A DNA stretch of 64,000 nucleotides from Thermococcus chitonophagus (GTDB lineage Archaea; Methanobacteriota_B; Thermococci; Thermococcales; Thermococcaceae), in assembly GCF_002214605.1 (NCBI RefSeq), contig NZ_CP015193.1, positions 1,034,978 to 1,098,977 on the forward strand, read 5' to 3'. Below, in pieces: positions 58,105 to 64,000 of this stretch. The notes below the pieces were generated by a model. The model worked only from the letters and a program-made list of their open reading frames with translations. It had not been told where the DNA came from and did not search any database. Within the stretch, counting starts at the first letter, position 1, and each line of letters begins with the position of its first letter. Both the position numbers and the translations under genes were made by a program.

Positions 58105-59325
58105 ATGATTGCGGATCCTTGGGTATTTTTCACGATCATCTTGGGTTTAGCTATGGCATGGGCAATAGGTGCAAATGATGCTGCGAATTCTATGAGTACT
58201 GCTGTTGGTGCAGGTGCAATAACTCCAAAGCAGGCAGTTTTAATCGCAGGCGTGTTAGAGTTTACTGGAGCTTACTTCTTCGGCAAGAGCGTTACTGAGA
58301 CAATAAGAAAAGGAATAATTGATCCATCAAGGATCAATGATCCCAACGTCTTAATTTACGGATCGATTGCAGCCCTCCTTGGAGCGACAATATGGCTGAT
58401 AATCGCAACGAAGTATGGACTTCCTGTGTCAACAACACATTCAATCATAGGAGGGATAGTGGGTTATGGAATAGTATACGCAGGAACATCAATAGTCAAC
58501 TGGAGTAAGATGGCCAAGGTAGTCATGAGCTGGATACTTTCTCCAATAGTCGGAGCAATTTTCGCATTTCTCGTATTCAAAGCTCTCAGTAAAACAGTTC
58601 TTCAGAGCAAAAATCCAATAAAAAGTGCAAAAAGATGGTCCCCATTTTGGATAGGGCTTGCCTTTGTCGTTATAGGAACGATGTTTTACATAAAGGTCCT
58701 ACACGGAAAATCTCTCGTTATCGGATTTTTGAAATTTGGGATCCCTACTGGAGTTGTGACATTTGTTATAACATCCCTAATCCTAAGGGTTAGATTCCCA
58801 AATGTCGATCCTTATCTTGGAGCAGAGGCAATATTCAAGAGAGTCCAGGTAATGACTTCCGGCTATGTTGCACTAGCTCATGGAGCAAATGACGTCGCTA
58901 ATGCCATAGGCCCTGTTGCTGCCGTGTATACCATAGCAACAATGGGAATGGCAGGGGCAAAAGTCCCAGTTCCCAGGTGGATACTAGCCTTAGGTGGTCT
59001 TGGGATAGCAATAGGTGTAGCGACTTACGGCTACAGAGTGATGGAGACAGTTGGAAAGAAGATTACAGAGCTAACCAACACGAGAGGATTCACGATAGAT
59101 TTCTCTGCAGCTACAGTTGTTCTAATAGCGAGCTGGCTTGGCATGCCAATCTCAACGACACATACTGTAGTGGGTGCCGTCATTGGAGTTGGGCTTGCTA
59201 GGGGAATAAAAGCAATAAATAAGGACATCGTGAAGGATATAGTGATATCATGGTTCGTTACTGTCCCTACCGCTGGAATAATTTCGGCAGTAATTTTCAA
59301 GGTATTGATGCTGATTGTGGGGTGA
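58105..59325 (+). CDS. pitA: PiT-family phosphate transporter
   Basis: A 406-residue membrane protein with the duplicated PiT signature: GANDAANSMSTAVGAG in the first half and AHGANDVANAIGPVAAVY in the second, each in a re-entrant hairpin that binds phosphate and cation. About ten helices are seen. Two copies of STTH (VSTTHSIIGG and ISTTHTVVGA) are also typical. GGTGGATCC lies before ATG 58105. It is followed by a DUF47 gene after four bases, the standard partner of PiT transporters in archaea and bacteria. Confidence 0.92.
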   Translation: MIADPWVFFTIILGLAMAWAIGANDAANSMSTAVGAGAITPKQAVLIAGVLEFTGAYFFGKSVTETIRKGIIDPSRINDPNVLIYGSIAALLGATIWLIIATKYGLPVSTTHSIIGGIVGYGIVYAGTSIVNWSKMAKVVMSWILSPIVGAIFAFLVFKALSKTVLQSKNPIKSAKRWSPFWIGLAFVVIGTMFYIKVLHGKSLVIGFLKFGIPTGVVTFVITSLILRVRFPNVDPYLGAEAIFKRVQVMTSGYVALAHGANDVANAIGPVAAVYTIATMGMAGAKVPVPRWILALGGLGIAIGVATYGYRVMETVGKKITELTNTRGFTIDFSAATVVLIASWLGMPISTTHTVVGAVIGVGLARGIKAINKDIVKDIVISWFVTVPTAGIISAVIFKVLMLIVG

Positions 59326-59329
59326 TATA

Positions 59330-59998
59330 ATGCAGGTTTGGACTAAATTATTTGCAAAAAGCCCATTTAAGCCCCTAATAAAGCATGCGGAGGTTGTGGT
59401 GCAGACAGTAGAAACTTTAGAAAAGGCCCTAGACTTATGGGCCCAGGGAAACTATGAGGAGATGAAGAAATATGCAATTGAAGTAGACAGGCTTGAAGAC
59501 GTCGCCGATAGAATAAAGATGGAGCTCAGGAACAGCGTTACATCAAAACTGTTAATGCCCGTCCAGAGAACCGACATTCTAGAATACCTCCACATGCAAG
59601 ATAAAGTTGCTGATGCTGCAGAGGATACGGCTAAATGGTTACTAGTGAAAAAGGAGATAAATGTGCCCCAGGAGGTAAAAGACCTTATCCTAAAGATGGG
59701 GAGAGAGAGCATTAAAGCTGCAAAGCTTGTCTACGAAGCAATCAGACAAATGGACACAGTAGTTGAGAGCGGATTTTCCGATGCGGAAATAGAAAAAGAA
59801 TATGAGATAATAAAGCAGATAGAAGACGTCGAGAGTAAAATCGATGGTCTAGATACTAAGCTCATGGAGCTCGTGTTAAACAACAATTTAAGCTGGGCAG
59901 ATGGCCTTTATATCCTTAACATAGCAAGAACACTTAGCAACATTTCAGATAAGGCAAAAGATGCTGCAGAAAGAATAAGAATAATGATGAATAAGTGA
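59330..59998 (+). CDS. DUF47/PhoU-like protein, partner of the phosphate transporter
   Basis: A 222-residue all-helical protein of the TIGR00153/DUF47 group (PhoU fold, two three-helix bundles). Acidic metal-binding positions such as VDRLEDVADRIKMEL and DKVADAAEDTAKWLL repeat in both halves. Such proteins probably gate the PiT transporter encoded just upstream. GGGGTGATAT leads into ATG 59330, five bases after the pitA stop. It ends base-to-base with the convergent Lrp-type gene. Confidence 0.87.
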   Translation: MQVWTKLFAKSPFKPLIKHAEVVVQTVETLEKALDLWAQGNYEEMKKYAIEVDRLEDVADRIKMELRNSVTSKLLMPVQRTDILEYLHMQDKVADAAEDTAKWLLVKKEINVPQEVKDLILKMGRESIKAAKLVYEAIRQMDTVVESGFSDAEIEKEYEIIKQIEDVESKIDGLDTKLMELVLNNNLSWADGLYILNIARTLSNISDKAKDAAERIRIMMNK

Positions 59999-60226
59999 TC
60001 AGATGGCGATCATGGTAGAAGTCATCTGTATCTCTGGCATCTTTCTTATCTTTTCAGTTATGAACTGATCAAGATCTTTCAGTGTATCGGTTTCAACCTT
60101 GACAATTAGATCATATTCACCGTACACTACGTAAGCCTCCTTAACCTCAGGCATCGCTAGAAGTTTTTCCATAACTTCCCTTTCCTTACCAGCTGCCGTC
60201 ACCATCAAGATAAAAGCCGTCACCAT
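59999..60226 (-). CDS. Stand-alone Lrp/AsnC ligand-binding domain protein
   Basis: A 75-residue alpha/beta protein consisting only of the RAM (regulation of amino acid metabolism) domain of Lrp/AsnC regulators: VTAFILMVTAAGKEREVMEK, YVVYGEYDLIVKVETDT and the C-terminal helix. There is no DNA-binding HTH. Pyrococcus has several such proteins, which can bind amino acids and may form mixed oligomers with full-length regulators. TTGGTGATGG precedes ATG 60226, and a TATA-like TCTTTAAATA lies at 60270-60261. Confidence 0.85.
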   Translation of the reverse strand: MVTAFILMVTAAGKEREVMEKLLAMPEVKEAYVVYGEYDLIVKVETDTLKDLDQFITEKIRKMPEIQMTSTMIAI

Positions 60227-60332
60227 TTTCCATCACCAAATTGAATTATTTTCCGTCAGGTATTTAAAGATTGTCTTACCTTTACCGACACTCTAATAAG
60301 ATAATAACCCAAGGTTTTGGACGGTGGGTGTT

Positions 60333-61763
60333 ATGGTTTTGAGAATTTACAATACCCTAACACGACAAAAGGAGGAGTTTAAGCCTCTCAGAGACGGAGA
60401 AGTACGAATGTACGTTTGCGGCCCAACAGTTTACGATTATCCTCATTTAGGCCATGCAAGGACTTACATAGCTTTTGACGTGATAAGAAGGTACCTAGAG
60501 CACAAGGGATACACGGTTTTGATGGTCATGAACTTCACAGATATAGATGACAAGATAATCAGAAGAGCTAAAGAAACCGGAGAAGACCCAAGAGAACTTG
60601 CTGAGAAGTTCATAAAGATATTCCTAGAGGATATGCAGGCCCTAAAGGTCAAGCCAGCCGATATATATCCCAGGGTTACGGAACACATTAACGAGATAAT
60701 AAAGTTCATTGAAAAGCTCAGGGAGAAAGGTTATGCTTATGAGGGAAGCGATGGCGTTTATTTTGAAGTCCAGAAGTTCAAAGATTATGGAAAGCTAAGC
60801 GGTATTAAGGTGGAGGAGCTAAGGAAAGGAGCCAGAGTCGAGCCTGGCGAGGGTAAGAAAAATCCGGAAGATTTTGCCTTATGGAAAAAGGCTAAGCCAG
60901 GAGAGCCTAAATGGGAGAGTCCCTGGGGCGAGGGAAGACCCGGATGGCATATAGAATGCTCGGTAATGAGCAGTAAGTACTTGGGTGAGAGTTTTGACAT
61001 ACACGGAGGCGGAAACGACTTAATTTTCCCGCACCACGAAAACGAGATAGCTCAAAGTGAAGCCTGCTTCGGTCACGAGTGGGTTCGTTACTGGCTTCAT
61101 ACTGGCTTTGTCATGGTTAAAGGGGAGAAGATGAGCAAGAGCTTGGGCAACTTTGTCACGGTGAGGGAACTGTTGCAAAGGTACAGTCCAGAGGTCATAA
61201 GGTTCTTCGTTCTTCAGAAGCACTACCGCTCTCCCCTCGACTATACCGAAGAGGGGTTGCAACACGCGAAGAACAACTTAGAGAGGCTTTACAACACCCT
61301 TGAAAATATCAGAGTAGCTATGGAAAAAGCTGAGATAAGTTACACTTGGGGAGAAAAAGAGTTTGAGGCCTACGAAGCAGTTAGGGACGGAAGAAGGAAG
61401 TTCTACGAGGCCATGGATGACGATTTTAATACAGCAGAGGCGCTAAGAGCTGTATTTGAAGTAGCCAATGCAATAAACAAGTACCTAACCGAAACGGAAA
61501 GGCCTAAGGAATCAATATTAAGGAAAGCTTGGGAGTTCTTCAAGATCGTCAGTGAAATTTTCGGAATATTCGAGGACTACTTCAAGGAAGAAAAGAAAGG
61601 GGAAGAGGAAGAGCTCATCAGGTTACTAATAGAAGTTAGAGCCCAGCTCAGGAAGGAAAAGAGGTACGATCTAGCGGACAAGATAAGAGATGAGCTCAAG
61701 AGGCTTGGAATACAGCTTGAAGACAAGGGGGAAGAAACCATCTGGAAGAGGATAAAAGTCTAG
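60333..61763 (+). CDS. cysS: Cysteinyl-tRNA synthetase
   Basis: A 476-residue class I synthetase. The HIGH-type motif is HLGH (38-41), KMSKS appears in GEKMSKSLGNFVTV, and the zinc site uses Cys29 (YVCGPTVYD), a cysteine in HIECSVMS and histidines of FPHHENEIAQ. The C-terminal DALR-like helical domain ends the protein. Presence of CysRS shows that cysteinyl-tRNA is made directly, not through SepRS as in methanogens. GGTGGGTGTT precedes ATG 60333. The 3' end overlaps the convergent small gene by four bases. Confidence 0.95.
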   Translation: MVLRIYNTLTRQKEEFKPLRDGEVRMYVCGPTVYDYPHLGHARTYIAFDVIRRYLEHKGYTVLMVMNFTDIDDKIIRRAKETGEDPRELAEKFIKIFLEDMQALKVKPADIYPRVTEHINEIIKFIEKLREKGYAYEGSDGVYFEVQKFKDYGKLSGIKVEELRKGARVEPGEGKKNPEDFALWKKAKPGEPKWESPWGEGRPGWHIECSVMSSKYLGESFDIHGGGNDLIFPHHENEIAQSEACFGHEWVRYWLHTGFVMVKGEKMSKSLGNFVTVRELLQRYSPEVIRFFVLQKHYRSPLDYTEEGLQHAKNNLERLYNTLENIRVAMEKAEISYTWGEKEFEAYEAVRDGRRKFYEAMDDDFNTAEALRAVFEVANAINKYLTETERPKESILRKAWEFFKIVSEIFGIFEDYFKEEKKGEEEELIRLLIEVRAQLRKEKRYDLADKIRDELKRLGIQLEDKGEETIWKRIKV

Positions 61764-62044
61764 TCCTCGGGTCCGTGAATGCACTGAAAGTTCAGGGTTA
61801 TCAAGGTGTCAATTAAACCACTCTCTATGTTCTCCTTAATTTTTGGCATTATTCTTTCTAATTCTTCATCACTAAGTGGTCTCTTGTCCCTAAGCCACTT
61901 TACTTTTCCATCGTTTTTATCCAGAACAACAACTTCATCCCCTTCAAAGTACAGAGGGAGATAGTTCATTCTAAATCCGTAAAATTTCTCCGTGAATTCC
62001 ATCCTGGCTCTTAACAGCTCAAAGTACCGCCTAACTTCCTCCAT
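61760..62044 (-). CDS. Hypothetical protein, Thermococcales-type
   Basis: A 94-residue soluble protein that I do not recognise. It starts with an amphipathic helix (MEEVRRYFELLRARMEFTEK), continues with two strands (YLPLYFEGDEVVVLDKN) and ends with a helix and a single cysteine near the C-terminus (NFQCIHGPED). The minus-strand TATA box TTTTATAAAT at 62061-62070 puts the transcript start at about the ATG, so translation is probably leaderless. It is convergent with cysS and shares no operon. Confidence 0.6.
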   Translation of the reverse strand: MEEVRRYFELLRARMEFTEKFYGFRMNYLPLYFEGDEVVVLDKNDGKVKWLRDKRPLSDEELERIMPKIKENIESGLIDTLITLNFQCIHGPED

Positions 62045-62088
62045 AATACCACAATTTTACATTTATAAAAGGGTTTTTAAAGTTAGAG

Positions 62089-62853
62089 TTAGAGGACATT
62101 CAGGTACTTATGAACCTGAAAGCTCAAGCCAACGTTCTTCTTCCCAAGAATCTCTGCCGCAACCCTGTAGATATCCATCAACCTAGCTATAGAGATGTCG
62201 ATAGGCTCTTTAGGTTGTATGGCTAGAGGAGCAAGACCTTTCAGCAGTTCAGCGTACCAGCGGACGTTTTCTAGTTTTGTTTCATTTGTTACAACAAGCT
62301 TAGCGTAGACTTCGACCCCTGCCTTCTTAAGTATCCTTATGCTTTCAATTTCCCTAAGCACCAGATCCCTCCAGTTTTTTGCTGCCTTTGCGCTCTCATC
62401 TTTTATATCAACACTTGCGTAGTCTGTAATGTTGGCAACTTTTCGTATTGCCTCTGGAAGACCCCCATGGGTCTCTAAAAAGTTATCAAAGCCGAGTTCT
62501 TTCATCTTTGTCATTAGAGTTTTCAGAGCTTGTATCTGAAGGGTTGGCTCACCGCCTGTGTAGCTTATCGAGTGTATATCCCCAGTATCTAAGTGAAGAA
62601 TCACTTTTATGACATCTTCTAAATTCGCGGGGTTCTGTCTATATTCGAATTTCCCAGTGAAGGGTTCCACCTCGTATCTCCAATGGGAAACACCCGAAGC
62701 ATCTATATATTCCCTAGAATCACACCATTTACATCTTAAATCACAACCTGCGAATCTAACAAATATCTGCCTTCTGCCGAAAGTACTGCCTGGGAGACTT
62801 CCTCCCTCCCCCTGCCAACTGTTAAAGATCTCCGCTAGAACAAGCTTTACCAC
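62089..62853 (-). CDS. queE: 7-Carboxy-7-deazaguanine synthase
   Basis: A 254-residue radical SAM enzyme that forms the 7-deazaguanine ring for archaeosine in tRNA. The [4Fe-4S] cysteines are 37, 41 and 44 in AGCDLRCKWCDS, after the QueE-specific NSWQGEGGSLPG segment. SYTGGEPTLQ is the SAM-binding glycine-rich motif. The insertion between the third cysteine and the GGEP motif is typical of the archaeal type. ATG 62853 lies inside the end of the upstream QueD-like gene (seven-base overlap), giving a two-gene operon. Confidence 0.9.
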   Translation of the reverse strand: MVKLVLAEIFNSWQGEGGSLPGSTFGRRQIFVRFAGCDLRCKWCDSREYIDASGVSHWRYEVEPFTGKFEYRQNPANLEDVIKVILHLDTGDIHSISYTGGEPTLQIQALKTLMTKMKELGFDNFLETHGGLPEAIRKVANITDYASVDIKDESAKAAKNWRDLVLREIESIRILKKAGVEVYAKLVVTNETKLENVRWYAELLKGLAPLAIQPKEPIDISIARLMDIYRVAAEILGKKNVGLSFQVHKYLNVL

Positions 62854-63194
62854 TCTAGCTCCACCCCATAGTCACTTCCTTCCCAGAGAACTAGCCTCTT
62901 TAAAATAACTTTATCGGGCAATTTGCCCTTTATTTTATCCGCAAGCCATAAAGCTATGTTCTCAGTTGTTGGGTTATCAAATATCTTATTCAGATTTCTA
63001 TGGTCAATTTCTTTAGTTACACTCTCAATTGTCTTTCTGAGCTTTACAAAATCCATTATATATCCATGCTTTATTGGTCCTTCAACAATAACCTCCAAGA
63101 AAAATGTGTGTCCATGTAATTCTTCCCAATCGTTTTCGATTTTAACTGCGTGAGCAGCGTCAAAGCTTGTTCTAACAATCAACCTTGCCTTCAT
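62847..63194 (-). CDS. QueD/6-pyruvoyltetrahydropterin synthase-like protein without the usual cysteine
   Basis: A 115-residue T-fold protein. Zinc ligands His15 (FDAAHAV), His27 and His29 (ELHGHTF) are present, as are the IDHRNLN segment, NPTTENIALWLADKI and the substrate glutamate in LWEGSDYG. The catalytic cysteine, normally four residues before the HGH, is replaced by Trp23 (WEELHGH), with glutamates at 24 and 25. Pairing with queE argues for QueD (carboxytetrahydropterin synthase), but loss of the cysteine with a nearby Glu recalls the PTPS-III group that serves pterin synthesis. Confidence 0.82.
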   Translation of the reverse strand: MKARLIVRTSFDAAHAVKIENDWEELHGHTFFLEVIVEGPIKHGYIMDFVKLRKTIESVTKEIDHRNLNKIFDNPTTENIALWLADKIKGKLPDKVILKRLVLWEGSDYGVELEW

Positions 63195-63242
63195 GAAATC
63201 ACCAAGAAGAATTAGGTAGACTCCAAATAAAAGGATTAAGAA

Positions 63243-63788
63243 TCAGAGACCCTGGGAAAGTATCTTTGTTGTTACATCATTTCCTTCCTTATCGTAAATC
63301 CTGTAATAGCACTTGCATGGGAACTTCATTGCTGCCCTCCTTGCACCTTCAATAGCGAACTTAAGGTGCTGCCTGTTGACCCTAATGCTGAGTATCTTCT
63401 GATCCCTCTTGAGCCTTGCAGCTAGTCCTATGGGCTTCCCGAAGGGCCTTCTCATTCCGTTACCGTAACGATCTGCCTTCCTTCCGGTAGCCATCGGGTT
63501 CTCTCTAAGAACTTGGAATGGGTAAACCCTTATCTTGAAATGGTAGTTGCTCCTACCGACGTTCTTCTGGAGGTACCTGTTGACCTGCTGTCTCGCAGCC
63601 TCAAGTGCGTTCTGCCTTATCTGAACAGGCTCAGCGGTGTGGAGGGCAACTTCGAACTCAAAATCTCCAGCAGGGTTCCCCATGTCGAAGATGGTTATCT
63701 TTGGACCTGGAGCTCCTCTAATGTATTCCCTTCTTGTGTAAGCAGGCTTGTCAACGTACCTATCGATCTTAGCGGGCCTTAGAGCCAT
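63243..63788 (-). CDS. rpl10e: Ribosomal protein L10e (uL16)
   Basis: A 181-residue large-subunit protein that contacts tRNA near the peptidyl transferase centre. It matches the archaeal L10e/uL16 family over its length: [20 protein letters not shown] at the start, [18 protein letters not shown] in the loop, and [15 protein letters not shown] near the end. GGGGGGTGAG leads into ATG 63788. The promoter lies at 63838-63850, giving a leader of about 30 bases. Confidence 0.95.
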   Translation of the reverse strand: MALRPAKIDRYVDKPAYTRREYIRGAPGPKITIFDMGNPAGDFEFEVALHTAEPVQIRQNALEAARQQVNRYLQKNVGRSNYHFKIRVYPFQVLRENPMATGRKADRYGNGMRRPFGKPIGLAARLKRDQKILSIRVNRQHLKFAIEGARRAAMKFPCKCYYRIYDKEGNDVTTKILSQGL

Positions 63789-63837
63789 ATTCTCACCCCC
63801 CTGATTAGAGTGATTCCAATGTATGCGCCCAGGGAAA

Positions 63838-63850
63838 ACTTATAAAGCTT
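63838..63850 (-). promoter_or_regulatory. TATA box of rpl10e
   Basis: Minus strand AAGCTTTATAAGT, overlapping the last codons of the upstream gene; predicted start near 63818. Confidence 0.5.
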
Positions 63851-64000
63851 TCTTCTTTTTGGCTTCAAACTTCCCTATAATGTTCCCCCTGAGGTCATAA
63901 ACGTAAACGTTGTCGAACTTTACTAAGGCAAACTTCTCCATTATGTTACCCACTATCCTTGAGTAAGCCATCGCCGCACCGCCCAAAATGTTGTACTCTG
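63840..64000 (-). CDS. C-terminal end of an unrecognised protein
   Basis: The last 52 codons of a gene that enters from beyond the window. The visible part is helix (ILGGAAMAYSRIVGNIMEKF), strands (ALVKFDNVYVYDLRGNIIGK) and a lysine-rich tail ending at TAA 63840. I do not recognise it. The rpl10e TATA box overlaps its last codons. Confidence 0.7.
   Translation of the reverse strand, partial: EYNILGGAAMAYSRIVGNIMEKFALVKFDNVYVYDLRGNIIGKFEAKKKKAL

Overview
The window is a continuous stretch of an archaeal chromosome, almost certainly from the genus Pyrococcus (Thermococcales). The basis is its gene content: CDC48/VAT, PCNA beside a GINS subunit, transcription factor S, a ketoacid:ferredoxin oxidoreductase cluster with a shared gamma subunit, archaeal PheRS, and a tRNA-Trp whose intron carries box C/D guide sequences. 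Promoters have archaeal BRE/TATA form, ribosome sites have a GGTGA core, and genes are tightly packed. The PCNA sequence differs at several positions from P. furiosus PCNA as I remember it, so I do not name the species.

Layout. 1-2.4 kb (minus): XPD-type helicase, a small membrane protein and the start of ndk. 2.5-13.8 kb (plus): a complete branched-chain amino acid operon, ilvB-ilvC-leuA-leuC-leuD-leuB-cimA-ilvD, which makes valine, leucine, and isoleucine from pyruvate by the citramalate route. Upstream lie two promoter-linked tiny ORFs that end in near-pure runs of Ile/Leu/Val codons, one followed by a perfect stem-loop and the other by a pyrimidine tract. This is the most interesting feature of the window: a possible archaeal leader-peptide (attenuation-like) system, or else a pair of tail-anchored microproteins.

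13.8-17.2 kb: membrane proteins, an acetyltransferase, and tandem tRNA-Ala and tRNA-Val genes with a broken ribbon-helix-helix gene abutting the tRNA-Val 3' end. 17.2-27.8 kb (minus): ClC channel with CBS domains, CDC48, an RNase H-fold protein, and the POR/VOR cluster that oxidises pyruvate and branched-chain 2-oxoacids. 28.0-30.6 kb (plus): HMG-CoA synthase, thiolase and DUF35 protein, the entry to mevalonate and archaeal lipids, behind a palindrome touching the TATA box. 30.7-34.1 kb: hydrogenase maturation protease, split LysO transporter, a transglutaminase-like lipoprotein, cobalamin adenosyltransferase, and an aspartate/glutamate racemase family protein.

34.1-42.8 kb: tRNA-Trp, an MFS transporter, the replication/transcription group (GINS15, PCNA, TFS), translin, endonuclease V, CTP-dependent riboflavin kinase, a very GC-rich structured RNA that looks like an H/ACA guide, PheS-PheT, and a small gene antisense to the end of pheT. 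42.9-51.8 kb (minus): threonine dehydrogenase, then a type IV pilus/Tad-like assembly cluster whose KlbA ATPase is interrupted by a 499-residue intein beginning with alanine. 51.9-64 kb: circularly permuted GTPase, Trm14 tRNA methyltransferase, permease, FAH-family enzyme, nitrilase, tiny eL41 gene, phosphoesterase, PiT phosphate transporter with its DUF47 partner, Lrp-type domain protein, CysRS, QueE with a QueD-like protein that lacks the usual cysteine, ribosomal protein L10e (uL16), and the end of one further gene.

No rRNA, CRISPR array or insertion sequence was seen, and no gene-free stretch exceeds 300 bases.
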